DNA of 64,000 bases from Lysinibacillus fusiformis (GCA_030027265.1 JASENG010000016.1:1-64000); one strand, 5' to 3'; counted from the first letter of the stretch, positions 39,025 through 48,708 are shown. Program-made: numbers and translations. Notes: a model not told the origin generated them from the letters alone.

Positions 39025-39564
39025 ATGAAAAGAACAAAATATATGATGTCCAAGGGATTGGCCTTTGCAGAAAAAGGTGATTTAGAAAAGCTAAATAAAA
39101 AAGCAAAACAAGGCTGGCACTTAAAAAGTCTTGCCTTGGCAGGCTATCATTTGGAAAAATCTGAACCTGAAGAGATTGAATATAGTATTGACTACCGCTT
39201 ATTAAGAGAAGAAGAAAAAGAAGAGTATTTCGAAATATTTTCTCTGGCCGGCTGGGAGCACGTATGCTCTAGCTATGACATGCATATTTTTAAGGCTTTA
39301 CCTGGTACGAATCCAATTTATAGCGATAAGGAATCAGCAGTTGATAAAATTGAACGGCTATCCAAACCCGTTTTTTCAATTGGAAAATTCATCTTTCCAC
39401 TTACTGTGCTATTCATCATTATGATGAGCATATTTCATGGACCAATTGAAAAATTTAGCACCATAGCTTTTTGTATATCTTTAGTTTTTGCAACACCCAC
39501 TCTAATGATGGTTATAGCGTTAATGTATCGCAAAAGAAAATTAAGTATGTCTAAGGAATTCTAG
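39025..39564 (+). CDS. DUF2812 domain-containing membrane protein
   Basis: The 179 residues comprise an N-terminal soluble DUF2812-type domain (FAEKGDLEKLNKKAKQGWHLKSL..., YSIDYR) and two membrane helices (about 116-137 and 145-166). The function is unknown; such proteins are usually encoded directly after a PadR gene, as here, and may be targets of envelope-stress control. The ATG follows GGAGGAG at the end of the PadR gene. Confidence 0.8.
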   Translation: MKRTKYMMSKGLAFAEKGDLEKLNKKAKQGWHLKSLALAGYHLEKSEPEEIEYSIDYRLLREEEKEEYFEIFSLAGWEHVCSSYDMHIFKALPGTNPIYSDKESAVDKIERLSKPVFSIGKFIFPLTVLFIIMMSIFHGPIEKFSTIAFCISLVFATPTLMMVIALMYRKRKLSMSKEF

Positions 39565-39570
39565 CCTTTT

Positions 39571-39602
39571 AAAAAATGGGTTATCCGATTATAGGATAAC
39601 CC
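39571..39602 (-). terminator. terminator of the permease gene
   Basis: GGGTTATCC (39578-39586) and GGATAACCC (39594-39602) are perfect arms. The T-rich run lies on the minus-strand side (39571-39577), so it serves the permease. It may also stop the convergent DUF2812 transcript less well. Confidence 0.8.
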
Positions 39603-39612
39603 ACAAATTTGT

Positions 39613-41001
39613 TTAAAGAAGGAACATCGCAACAATTGTCGTAACAATTAACCCGATAATTACCGGAACTAAATTTCTTCTCGCTAATTCAAAAGGACTG
39701 ACATTACAGATCGCAGCTGCTGGAATCAATGCCCACGGAACTAAAACTCCGCCGCCAACCCAAATTGCTGCAATTTGACCAAGAGCTGTAAGCGTAGCGG
39801 TACCTTCACCAATTGCTGCACCAAAGAGCTGCGCAATAGATCCGGCTAATGTAATGCCCGAGAAACCTGAACCATCTAATCCTGTTATCGCACCAACCGT
39901 TGTTAAGGTCATGGCTGCTATTTCACCTGTTAAAGGCACCACTCCAGCAAGAGCTACACCAAGGTCGTTTACTATCCCTTGAGATCCTTCTGGCAAGAAT
40001 TTTCCGAGCACTTCTGTAAATCCAGCATCTCCCAGATAGAAGAAAGCGGCAATGGGTATTACAGGACCAAATACTTTGAATCCAAATTGGAAACCTTCTA
40101 TCAAATAACTTGTTGTTTTCTCTAAGCCATCATTTTTATGTGCAAGAAGGGCTAGAAGAATAAGGATGAAAACAGTTGTTCCACCTATAAGGGCTGTTGC
40201 ATCTCCGCCTGAAAGATTGAAGACGGCCATTCCGATAACATCGAGCACAAAAGCAATAGGAATAAGAATGGCAAAGAATCTGCGTTGACCTAAAGTTAGT
40301 AAACTCGTATTCACAGTTTCTTCTTTTTTCTCTTTATCAAATGTGCCGACCATTTCCAAATTGCCGCGTTTCATATCTCTTCTCAGCATGAAAAAGGCAA
40401 CAACGGTTGTCACAATCCCCATCACAGCGACTAGTGGAATACTTGCAGTTATCACATCTGAAACAGGAATCCCTGCAGCATCAGCTGTTAACTTAGGTGC
40501 TCCCTGAATAATAAAGTCACTGGACAGCGCAATCCCATGACCAAACAAGTTCATGGCCATAGCAACTCCTAAAGCAGGAAGTCCCGCTCTAATCGCAACG
40601 GGAAGCAGAACCGCTCCAAGAAGAGCAACAGCAGGAGATGGCCAGAAGAACCATGAAATGACCATCATTAAAATCCCAATTGTCCAATAGGCAAGCGTAG
40701 GATTTTTAATGATTTTAGTGAAGGGAGACACCATTACTTCATTGATTCCTGTTTTCATCAACACCCGACTCATCGCCACTATAATGGAGATAATGAGAAT
40801 CGTTGATAATAGCTCCTTTATGGCGTATATAAAGCTATTAAATACACCACTGACCGAAGCAGTAAAATCCCCGGTCGCCACAATCGCAATGACGAAAATC
40901 CCAATTATACAGATCAAAGACGTATCACGACGTCTCACCATAAATCCAATAATTAAGACAATAAATGTGACGTAAATCCAGTGTAAAGCCGACAAATCCA
41001 T
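39613..41001 (-). CDS. polytopic permease, ion-transporter-superfamily-like
   Basis: This 462-residue protein has about 12 membrane helices with re-entrant-like glycine/proline segments (FFWPSPAVALLGAVLLPVAIRAGLPALG, ALAGVVPLTGEIAAMTLTTVGAITGLDGSGFSG) and a cytoplasmic loop near residue 210. The pattern is that of DASS/GntP/CitM-type ion-transporter permeases; the substrate is unknown. Its first codons and upstream region are duplicated, with about 90% identity, 12.1 kb away at 53071-53206. No partner gene is adjacent. It converges on the DUF2812 gene. Confidence 0.7.
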   Translation of the reverse strand: MDLSALHWIYVTFIVLIIGFMVRRRDTSLICIIGIFVIAIVATGDFTASVSGVFNSFIYAIKELLSTILIISIIVAMSRVLMKTGINEVMVSPFTKIIKNPTLAYWTIGILMMVISWFFWPSPAVALLGAVLLPVAIRAGLPALGVAMAMNLFGHGIALSSDFIIQGAPKLTADAAGIPVSDVITASIPLVAVMGIVTTVVAFFMLRRDMKRGNLEMVGTFDKEKKEETVNTSLLTLGQRRFFAILIPIAFVLDVIGMAVFNLSGGDATALIGGTTVFILILLALLAHKNDGLEKTTSYLIEGFQFGFKVFGPVIPIAAFFYLGDAGFTEVLGKFLPEGSQGIVNDLGVALAGVVPLTGEIAAMTLTTVGAITGLDGSGFSGITLAGSIAQLFGAAIGEGTATLTALGQIAAIWVGGGVLVPWALIPAAAICNVSPFELARRNLVPVIIGLIVTTIVAMFLL

Positions 41002-41074
41002 AAGCCGTCTATCCCCTCTATTCGTTTATCCATAGAATATGAGGCGTATGACTAGTTGGTGAGGAGGGGGATTA
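40940..41074. repeat. direct repeat R1, left copy (permease 5' end and upstream)
   Basis: This stretch covers about 20 N-terminal codons of the permease plus ~70 bases upstream. It recurs in the same orientation at 53071-53206, with about 12 substitutions in 125 bases by hand count. It marks the left edge of the signalling island. Confidence 0.85.
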
Positions 41075-41241
41075 AGATAAATAAATTTTAAAATCAATAA
41101 AAATATGTTATTAATTACCATCACTTCAAAGCAAATGTTAGGGAGCGAGTTAAAGGGCATTTTAATTCAATATTCGAGAGGAAAACGAGATATAAAAAGG
41201 GAACTATTTGATATACCAGATTAAATAAAGGAGAGAAGAGT

Positions 41242-41614
41242 ATGAGTAAATCATATATTGAACAAGTAGTACATTATATTAGAATTCCTGTAAAAGATTT
41301 AGAAATGTCTGCACAATGGTATAGAGATGTACTAGGGCACCAGTTACAAACAATACTGAGGAACTTGCAATTTTAAAAGTAAATGAAGGACCTTTTTTAC
41401 TTATCCTAGTCCCTACCGAAGATGAAACTTTTGCACATTTTACAATTGATAATGAACAAGAGTTTAGCATTGGCTTTACAAGTCCAGAATTATCTAATTT
41501 TCATCAACACTTAATGATAATCAAGTTAAAGTCGAGGATATACAAGAAGATAATGGTCTTGCCTTTTTCCACTTTTATGAGCCAAATGGTAATAAACTTC
41601 AAGTACACTGGTAA
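41242..41614 (+). pseudogene. VOC/glyoxalase-family pseudogene (two frameshifts)
   Basis: A good site (AAAGGAGAG) and ATG at 41242 open an ORF reading SYIEQVVHYIRIPVKDLEMS and on to YRDVLGH, a typical VOC start. The frame is lost near 41340; the continuation EELAILKVNEGPFLLILVP and on to SPELSNFHQHL lies in another frame. A second shift near 41510 leads to NDNQVKVEDIQEDNGLAFF and HFYEPNGNKLQVHW, ending at TAA 41612-41614. The combined ~125 residues equal one VOC domain. Short ORFs in this stretch are fragments of it. Assembly error is possible, but the zone shows other signs of decay. Confidence 0.75.
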
Positions 41615-41869
41615 GCTTATAATAAATAAATTATCGTATTTCATTAAAGGGTGCTTTAACAGAACAAGAATGGGAACGTCCAAATCAGACGATCCCATTT
41701 TTTTTTGCTAAAAAACAAGAATACTATTTAACAAAGCCTTGTATTAAAAAGTTTAAGGATAAGCCGACTTGTGGGAAAATTTAAATTTAAGTATTACTAT
41801 ATTGTTTGAACGTTTTTTACGAGTGGTAACCATTGATTTTTGTTGGAAAATTGGTTGACTGTCAACTGT

Positions 41870-42000
41870 TGCAAAATTAACTAAGTTTTAATACATTAGT
41901 TTTTCTATTACCCAACATATACAATGCCTCTCATTCTAAGGATAGATCTTGAATGCATCTTACGCATTTTAGATTTGTCCTTTTTTCTTATTCTTTTATG
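41870..42000 (+). repeat. direct repeat R3, left copy (kinase 3' tail and terminator)
   Basis: AAATTAACTAAGTTTT followed by a terminator hairpin (arms 41940-41956 and 41964-41980, then T residues) repeats the 3' end of the histidine kinase gene and its terminator at 45203-45345. The kinase body is absent here, so this is a remnant. Confidence 0.75.
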
Positions 42001-42069
42001 ACATGCCGTGGTGACAAACTATACTATCTATAAACATCTATAATCATTTATAAACTTAACATCGCTATT

Positions 42070-42276
42070 ATGACAATAACATTCGCTGAACAATCCGCTA
42101 CTAAAACACAAAATGTTTCTGCAGCTGCAGAAGAACAATTAACCTCGATGGAGGAAATTTTAGCCTCTTCTATATCTCTATCTCAAATGGCAGAAGAATT
42201 ACAAATCACAAATTGGAGGATTTAAAATATATAATTAGCCCCCAAAATTTACAGGTAAAATAATTAGCAATTTAGG
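42070..42276 (+). pseudogene. remnant of a chemoreceptor gene 3' end (repeat R2, left copy)
   Basis: This fragment repeats the last ~55 codons and 3' flank of the chemoreceptor at 52757-52960. Read as protein it gives [22 protein letters not shown] and continues to [18 protein letters not shown], then an extra base shifts the frame just before the old stop. No start codon or upstream domains are present. It directly follows the kinase-tail remnant, so the two are joined by a deletion. Confidence 0.85.
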
Positions 42277-42280
42277 GTTA

Positions 42281-42320
42281 GTATCTGAATAATAGGAACT
42301 GTTTCCTATTATTCAGATAC
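42281..42320. repeat. perfect 18-base inverted repeat
   Basis: GTATCTGAATAATAGGAA (42281-42298) and TTCCTATTATTCAGATAC (42303-42320) are perfect arms around CTGT. No T-run follows on either strand, so it is not an ordinary terminator. It interrupts the similarity with the 3' flank of the intact chemoreceptor copy, which suggests insertion. Confidence 0.75.
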
Positions 42321-42814
42321 ATTACCTAGTAAAACCTTAGGGAACATAGATAAGAAAATAGGAACGTATGGTGATGTTTATATCACTAATATTTAAGATA
42401 ATAGATGTATCTGTTATACAACAAGTTCTTTGGTAATTGGAAGTAGTAAGTAAGTCGATTAAAGTTTTAAATTCTTATATCAGGTCATTCTAAAAGCACC
42501 CGAATGTTCTATTTATGACTCCAAATGTAGTAATTTTAACCTTAAATGTATAAAAAGCGGTATTAAATGTTTTTTCATAGTTAGACACAGGTGTACATTG
42601 AGCATATTATATGTTTACCTAAGTTTTCTATAAGGAAAACTGGTAAATAATTCAAATAAAGTTAATAGATTTGTATAGCTTTTTTTGAAGTTTTGTGGAA
42701 ATATAATACTACGAAGTATCATTTGCTAGATGTATGGTAAGTGAATTAGAAATTGAAGTACATCAAGTATCTTCAATAAATTTTTAGATATTCTAGCGAA
42801 ATGAGGTGTCTGTT
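42321..42814 (+). other. AT-rich gap upstream of the response regulator
   Basis: No gene or recognised RNA is visible. A TATAAT sequence near 42704, inside GGAAATATAATACTACG, is the best -10 candidate for the following response regulator; no good -35 box is paired with it. Confidence 0.35.
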
Positions 42815-43540
42815 TTGAACAAAATTAAAACAATCCTAGCTGAAGATCATACAGATTCTTTAGAAATCATTACAACATTTATTGAGGGTCATCCTAGTTT
42901 CGATATAGTTGCAACCAGTTGTGATGGAGAGGACTTAATTACCCAAGTTATTAAGTACAATCCTGACTTAATTATTGCTGATATTAATATGCCAAAATTA
43001 AATGGAATGGAAGCTGTTAAAAAGTGTAAAAAAATAAAATCGGACTTAAAAGTCATATTTTTAACAGGGTATGATGAATATGCAGTGGAAGCTTTTGCAG
43101 AGTCAGCAGTTGATTATCTTGTTAAACCAATTGATTTTTCAAGGCTATATGAAGCATTGGATAAGGCTAAGTCTAGTTTATTTCAGTCTTCAGAGCAAAT
43201 AGGAAATAGTTCAAAAAAATTAAAAATAAAAAATAACAACATAATTCATCTAATTTCGATGGATGATATTTTTTTTATAGAAAAACAAGGGAAAAAATGT
43301 ATTATTCATCTAAAAGATAAAACGATTGAAACAAACGAAAACTTAATGGATATAAAAAATAGATTAGATAATAACTTTTATATTTCTCATCGATCTAATA
43401 TTGTCAATTTAAATAAAATTTCTTATATAGTTCAAGATTACGAGACATATTTAGCTTTTTTTGAAGGATTGGACAAAGGTGCACATATTTCAAAATTAAA
43501 AATCAAAGAATTAGAAGAAAAAGTAACTAATATTGAATGA
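42815..43540 (+). CDS. LytTR-type response regulator
   Basis: This 241-residue protein has an N-terminal receiver domain (about 3-120) with acidic pocket Glu10/Asp11, phosphoacceptor Asp56 (LIIADINMP), LTGYDEY and the KP near residue 104. A C-terminal LytTR DNA-binding domain follows (about 140-238; IHLISMDDIFFIEKQGKKCIIH, SHRSNIVNLNKISYI). It should bind DNA as a dimer after phosphorylation. TTG 42815 is chosen since GAGGTG ends six bases before it; a GTG at 42806 lies within that site. It precedes the histidine kinase gene by 12 bases, so the pair is probably one two-component system. Confidence 0.85.
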   Translation: MNKIKTILAEDHTDSLEIITTFIEGHPSFDIVATSCDGEDLITQVIKYNPDLIIADINMPKLNGMEAVKKCKKIKSDLKVIFLTGYDEYAVEAFAESAVDYLVKPIDFSRLYEALDKAKSSLFQSSEQIGNSSKKLKIKNNNIIHLISMDDIFFIEKQGKKCIIHLKDKTIETNENLMDIKNRLDNNFYISHRSNIVNLNKISYIVQDYETYLAFFEGLDKGAHISKLKIKELEEKVTNIE

Positions 43541-43552
43541 TAGGTGATAACT

Positions 43553-45211
43553 TTGATAAATATTTCAGAATTTCAAGTCAGACAATTTAAACCACTTAAT
43601 GAGTGTTACTTTGTTGTCAATCGTGAAACACTACAGATTATCGATTCTAACATAGCAAATTGTTCATTATATGAATTACTTATAGTAAGCAATTCTACTA
43701 ATTGTAATGAGCAAGCAAACTCATTTGAAATCTTTAGTAACCTCATTGAAAGCATTCTTAAAGAACTAAACTATAATTTGGAAGAAGCTTCTTCTTTGGA
43801 AATTCAATACAATAATCACTCAACACTAGAAGTGAAATTTTACCCAATTGATAAGAATCTAATATTTATTATTAAAGACAAAACAAAGCATGTTCAAGTT
43901 TCTGATATTATTGAAGAAAATGATCAAAAAATTTCAATATTAACAGAAATTTCTGATCAGAAACTTTCAATTTTAAATGAAATATCCGAGGATATAATAA
44001 AATTTCATGAACCCAAAAAAATGCTTGATTCTCTTTTTGAAAGGCTATCTTCGTTGTTGGATCTTGACTTTTATTTTAATTATTTTCTTGATTCATCAAA
44101 AGAACAAATTAGGTTAATAAACTATCATGGCATACCAAAGAAAACGGCAGAAAGTATTAATATATTACAGTTTGGTGAAGCGATTTGTGGAACAGTGGCT
44201 AAAATACGCAAAAAAATTATTGCAGAAAATGTTGATACTTCCGATGATCCTAAAGTTCAACTAATTAAAAGTTGGAATATCAAGGCTTATATTTGCCACC
44301 CATTGTTTTCACATGGAAAGCTATTGGGTACCTTATCATTTGGTTCAAGCAAAAGGTCAACGTTTTCACCATTTGAGGTAGAGTTAATTGGTCGAATTTG
44401 TAATCAAGTTGCTACTTCACTAGAACGTGTTTTTTTAATTGCTAAATTAAAAGAAACAAATCGGGTTTTAATTACAACTAATCAACAGCTATTGACTGAA
44501 AAAGACAGAGCAGATAAAGCAAATAATGCAAAAACAAATTTCCTAATGCTAATGAGCCATGAGTTACGTACGCCACTAAATTCTATTATGGGATATAACC
44601 AATTATTGCTCACTACTTCAAATAGCACTTTAACTAATATTCAAAAAGAACAACTTGAGAAAATGTTTAAAGCAAGTAAAACACTAAATAAAATGATAAG
44701 TGATATGTTGGAATATGTACGATATGATAACGTAAGTTTAACCTTTGATATAAAAAAGATAGATATAAAAAGATTAATAGGGGATTGTATACAAGATGTT
44801 GCTTTTTTAGCAAAAAGTAACAAAATTTCGATTGAATATGTAGACCTATTTAACAATACCGATATAGGTGTGTATTCTGATCCGCAAAGATTGAAGCAAG
44901 TAATTAACAATCTATTAACTAATGCAATTAAATATAACAATAGCAATGGAATTGTCCGTATAATATCAAACGTAATAAATAAGGATTTAATTATTGAATT
45001 TCATGATACCGGAAAAGGAATTAAAGAAATTGAACTAGATGAAATCTTTAAGCCTTTCTATAGATCACCATCAAACAATCCTACAATAGAAGGAAGTGGG
45101 ATTGGTTTAAGTCTTTCTAAGCAAATTGTTAATGAATTAGGCGGTAGTTTAACGGTAACAAGCCTAAAGGATGTAGGAAGTACATTTACAATTAAATTAC
45201 AAATTAACTAA
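43553..45211 (+). CDS. GAF-domain sensor histidine kinase
   Basis: This 552-residue cytoplasmic kinase has no membrane helices. Residues 1-125 look like a degenerate PAS-type region. A short repeated segment follows (KISILTEISDQKLSILNEISEDI), then a GAF domain (about 145-300; EAICGTVAKIRKKIIAENVDTSDDP). HisKA carries the phospho-histidine in MSHELRTPLNSIMGY (His336), and the HATPase domain has NNLLTNAIKYN, DTGKGI (Asp485) and GSGIGLSLSKQIV. TTG 43553 follows TAGGTGATA; GTG 43544 is an alternative. It would phosphorylate the preceding LytTR regulator. LytTR regulators more often pair with LytS-type kinases. Confidence 0.83.
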   Translation: MINISEFQVRQFKPLNECYFVVNRETLQIIDSNIANCSLYELLIVSNSTNCNEQANSFEIFSNLIESILKELNYNLEEASSLEIQYNNHSTLEVKFYPIDKNLIFIIKDKTKHVQVSDIIEENDQKISILTEISDQKLSILNEISEDIIKFHEPKKMLDSLFERLSSLLDLDFYFNYFLDSSKEQIRLINYHGIPKKTAESINILQFGEAICGTVAKIRKKIIAENVDTSDDPKVQLIKSWNIKAYICHPLFSHGKLLGTLSFGSSKRSTFSPFEVELIGRICNQVATSLERVFLIAKLKETNRVLITTNQQLLTEKDRADKANNAKTNFLMLMSHELRTPLNSIMGYNQLLLTTSNSTLTNIQKEQLEKMFKASKTLNKMISDMLEYVRYDNVSLTFDIKKIDIKRLIGDCIQDVAFLAKSNKISIEYVDLFNNTDIGVYSDPQRLKQVINNLLTNAIKYNNSNGIVRIISNVINKDLIIEFHDTGKGIKEIELDEIFKPFYRSPSNNPTIEGSGIGLSLSKQIVNELGGSLTVTSLKDVGSTFTIKLQIN

Positions 45212-45345
45212 GTTTTGAAAAGTAAGAGAATACTTTTTTACTCCCCTAACATAAACAATACTTCTCTTTCTATAGGATAAATCTTGAATGCATCTTACGC
45301 ATTTTAGATTTGTCCTTTTTTCTTATTCATTTATTACATACTCGA
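45203..45345 (+). repeat. direct repeat R3, right copy, including the kinase terminator
   Basis: It contains the kinase stop region and an intrinsic terminator: GGATAAATCTTGAATGC (45275-45291) pairs with GCATTTTAGATTTGTCC (45299-45315), followed by T residues. The same module is found at 41870-42000. Confidence 0.8.
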
Positions 45346-45697
45346 GATAAGTTTTTTTATAAACTTAACCACGATATCAAGATGATATTTTGAATAATTC
45401 TAAATACTTAGAGGTGAAAAGTATCTATATAATCTTACGCTAATTATTGATTAGAAATTCAGAAGTCATACAGGACATTACGGAACTTAATACCTACATT
45501 TCGTGAGGGGATATAACAAAAAACGACTAAAATTTATATAATTATAAAAAGTCATATAATCTATAAATTTACCTATATATGTCGAATTTTGATAAAAAAT
45601 GTTGAAAAGTAACAGGAGATATCTATATCTAATAAATAAGGATATACTAATTAGTCTCATTTACAGACCACCTGCATTAATGGGGAGTGAATGTTTT
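45346..45697 (+). other. AT-rich gap before the GGDEF-EAL-PilZ gene
   Basis: No gene or recognised RNA element is visible. An in-frame ATG at 45599 extends the downstream ORF but has no ribosome binding site. Confidence 0.4.
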
Positions 45698-48682
45698 ATG
45701 AAAGATATTACAAAAGCTAAGAAAAAAAGTAAATTAAAAGAATTATTTTTAAAGAAAGAATTTATTCAAAATAGGAACGTCATATTGAATAGGGAGAATA
45801 GTGACAGGTTATTAAATTATTATTTATCTTTAGCACAGTATCACCCAGATATTGTGATTGTATTTTCTCCAGAAGGTGAAATAGTAACAATTGACGACAA
45901 AAAAGTACAAGAGTTATTAGGAGAAAAAATCCAGAAAACTGACCACTTCTATAAAATTTTACCGCAAAAGTTTTATAAAGAAATTGAATCAGCATTCTAC
46001 AATACATTAAAAGGTAAATCTGAAAAACTTGAAATTGAGATTAACACTATAAAACATAAAACTCTATTTTTGGTACTCACATTTATACCTATAAAGTATG
46101 AAGAAGAAGTAGATGGTATCTATTTAATAGTTACTAACATTACAGAGAAGGTCCTTTTACAACAAAAGTTAATCTTAAGTGAAAGACATCTGAATTCTGC
46201 TCAACAAGTGACGGAAATTGGAAGTTGGGAATATATAATCGAAGAAGATAAGTTATTTTGTTCAGAGAATTTCTACCGTATTTTCGGAATAGAAGAAGAC
46301 GACTTTATTAGTATGGATGACCCATTTAATTTAGTTCACCCACATGATTATGAAGATGCTTTTGAAAATCTAAGATATGCAATAAACCATGGTAGAAGCT
46401 ATACCGGCCAGTTTCGTATTGTACATGGCAAACAAAAAAATACAAGGTATATTAGAGTACATGCAGAATATTTTTCTGATGAGAATGAAATAAAAAAAAT
46501 TATTGGTGTAGTAAAAGACGAAACATATCTAATTCAACTTGAGAATAAATTGGCTGAACAAAATGAAAGTTATGAACAAATATTCAATAATCTAACTTCA
46601 GGGATATGGATTCGTGAAACAATTGGTGGGAGATTTTTATTTGCCTCAAAAGGGCTGGAAAAGATACTGGATATGCCTGTTTCTAAATTATACGAGGATT
46701 CGGATCTCTGGTATTACATGATTCATCCAAATTATTATCAAGAATTAGAGAATAGTAAAGTAATGTTGGGAAAAGGGGAGAGCATACAGACGATTTATCA
46801 ATTTATAAGTAATATCGGACAAACAAAATGGTTGTTAGAAGAAGTTGTTCCAATCATTGATGAGAATGGACAAGTCAAAAATATTTTTGGTTTAGTTACT
46901 GATGTAACAGATGAAATAGAAATTAAGGAAAAGTTAAGCCACATATCGAACTTTGATATACTGACGGGCCTTCCTAACCAAAGAAGCCTCTATGAGAAAT
47001 TAGATAAGTTGTGTGGAAATAATAATCCGTTTGCAATTTTTTTCTTAGATATTGATCGTTTTAATATTATCAACGACTCTTTAGGATATTCAATTGGAGA
47101 CGAGGTTCTTAAATATATTGCAAAACGTTTCAAAGAACTTATACCAAGGGATGGTTATCTAGCACGTTTAAATAGTAACAATTTTATTATGATAATAAAA
47201 AATTATAAAAGTAAAAATGACGTGTTTAGCTTGGCTAAAAAAATAATAGAGGAAATAAGTGAATCGTTTACAATACAAGACTACGAATTACATGTGTCTA
47301 CAAGTATGGGTATTACTTTTTATCCAGAAGAAGGCAATGAAAAGCGAGTATTATTAGAAAATGCACATAAAGCTCTTTATCACGCTAAAAAAGAAGGGAA
47401 GAATAATTATCAACTATCTTCTCATTTATCTGACATCTCTTCATACAAAAAATATGTATTAGATAGAGATATGAGAAAAGCAATTACGAACGAAGAATTT
47501 GAATTATATTTTCAACCGCAAGTTGAACCACGGTACGGGAAAATTTCTGGGGCAGAAGCATTAATTAGATGGAATCATAAAGAATGGGGAATGGTGTCCC
47601 CAGGTGAGTTTATACCCCTAGCAGAAGAAAATCATACGATTAATAACATCACGGATTGGGTTATTCAAAAGGTCTTTTCTTTTATTCGGGATTGGATAGA
47701 CAGAGGGTTCGAGGTGCAACCCATTTCTATAAATATTCCACCAATACGCTTTATTAAAATGGGATTTTTAACATTTGTGGAAAAACAGTTAGAATTTCAT
47801 AAAATCCCATCGCATTATATAGAGTTTGAAATTACTGAAGGATCATTATTAAAAAGTGATAAAAAAGTAATCGAAACAATCAAAGGGATAAAAAGACTAG
47901 GGATAAAATTTGCTGTTGATGATTTTGGTACAGGCTATGCCTCATTAGATTCCTTACGTAAATTTCAACCAAATACAATCAAATTAGATCAAATTTTTAT
48001 TAAGCATATTGGTGATGAAAATGGTATTGAAAAAGGGATTATATCTTCCGTCATGCATCTTAGTAAAGTTCTCGATATGAAAGTGGTTGCTGAAGGAGTA
48101 GAAGAGTTGGAACAATTGAAGTTTTTAAAACAGAATGAGTGCGATCTTATTCAAGGATATATCTATTCTCAACCTGTAAAAGTAAAAACCTTTGAAAAAC
48201 TGTTGGAACAAAGATACTTAAAAGCAGAAAAAAGTAGTAGAAGTAAAAAGTATGTTGATAAGAGAAAGTTTTACCGTTTTCAATTTCCTTTTCCAATCCC
48301 GGGTGAACTGACAATTATAGAAGTAAACGGAAATGAAGTTAACGTTGGTAAATCTCCGGTTCTTATAGAAAATATTAGTTTAGGGGGAGTTAGAGTATTA
48401 TCACCTTTAAAGCTCCCAGTAAATACACAGATGATATTTAGTGTTAAATGTCAAATTCTTAATGAAACTTTTGAATTTGCTGGATCTATTAAATGGATTG
48501 AAGATGAAACTATGAGCGTATTCGTATATGGAGTTAGTTTTGAAAAATTAAATCGGATTCTAGAGGATCGTTTAGCTTCCATAATTAACAGATTAAGTTC
48601 ATACAGCAAAAGTAAGAAGAAAATACCAGATACAGAATTTATTTATGAGGGTGTAAATAAGTACTTTGATAATAATAAATAA
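45698..48682 (+). CDS. PAS-GGDEF(degenerate)-EAL-PilZ c-di-GMP phosphodiesterase
   Basis: This 994-residue protein has three PAS-like domains (about 35-145, 160-285 and 290-415). A GGDEF-type domain follows (about 420-580) in which the signature is replaced by NSNNF (492-496), so it should not make c-di-GMP. The EAL domain (about 595-850) has the catalytic set: EAL (Glu620), EITEGS, VDDFGTGYASL, KLDQIF and VAEGVE. A C-terminal PilZ domain has RKFYR (Arg856, Arg860) and NISLGG for c-di-GMP binding. It probably hydrolyses c-di-GMP under PAS and PilZ control. ATG 45698 follows GGGGAGTGA. It is followed after 26 bases by an active-looking cyclase gene. Confidence 0.87.
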   Translation: MKDITKAKKKSKLKELFLKKEFIQNRNVILNRENSDRLLNYYLSLAQYHPDIVIVFSPEGEIVTIDDKKVQELLGEKIQKTDHFYKILPQKFYKEIESAFYNTLKGKSEKLEIEINTIKHKTLFLVLTFIPIKYEEEVDGIYLIVTNITEKVLLQQKLILSERHLNSAQQVTEIGSWEYIIEEDKLFCSENFYRIFGIEEDDFISMDDPFNLVHPHDYEDAFENLRYAINHGRSYTGQFRIVHGKQKNTRYIRVHAEYFSDENEIKKIIGVVKDETYLIQLENKLAEQNESYEQIFNNLTSGIWIRETIGGRFLFASKGLEKILDMPVSKLYEDSDLWYYMIHPNYYQELENSKVMLGKGESIQTIYQFISNIGQTKWLLEEVVPIIDENGQVKNIFGLVTDVTDEIEIKEKLSHISNFDILTGLPNQRSLYEKLDKLCGNNNPFAIFFLDIDRFNIINDSLGYSIGDEVLKYIAKRFKELIPRDGYLARLNSNNFIMIIKNYKSKNDVFSLAKKIIEEISESFTIQDYELHVSTSMGITFYPEEGNEKRVLLENAHKALYHAKKEGKNNYQLSSHLSDISSYKKYVLDRDMRKAITNEEFELYFQPQVEPRYGKISGAEALIRWNHKEWGMVSPGEFIPLAEENHTINNITDWVIQKVFSFIRDWIDRGFEVQPISINIPPIRFIKMGFLTFVEKQLEFHKIPSHYIEFEITEGSLLKSDKKVIETIKGIKRLGIKFAVDDFGTGYASLDSLRKFQPNTIKLDQIFIKHIGDENGIEKGIISSVMHLSKVLDMKVVAEGVEELEQLKFLKQNECDLIQGYIYSQPVKVKTFEKLLEQRYLKAEKSSRSKKYVDKRKFYRFQFPFPIPGELTIIEVNGNEVNVGKSPVLIENISLGGVRVLSPLKLPVNTQMIFSVKCQILNETFEFAGSIKWIEDETMSVFVYGVSFEKLNRILEDRLASIINRLSSYSKSKKKIPDTEFIYEGVNKYFDNNK

Positions 48683-48708
48683 AAGTGCGCGTGTAAGGGG
48701 TATACTAT

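Noticed and set aside
41504-41711. ORFs of 64-65 residues on both strands
   Set aside because: They overlap the second half of the VOC pseudogene in other frames and have no initiation signals.
45346-45697. c-di-GMP riboswitch ahead of the GGDEF-EAL-PilZ gene
   Set aside because: The conserved aptamer core sequences are not present in the gap.
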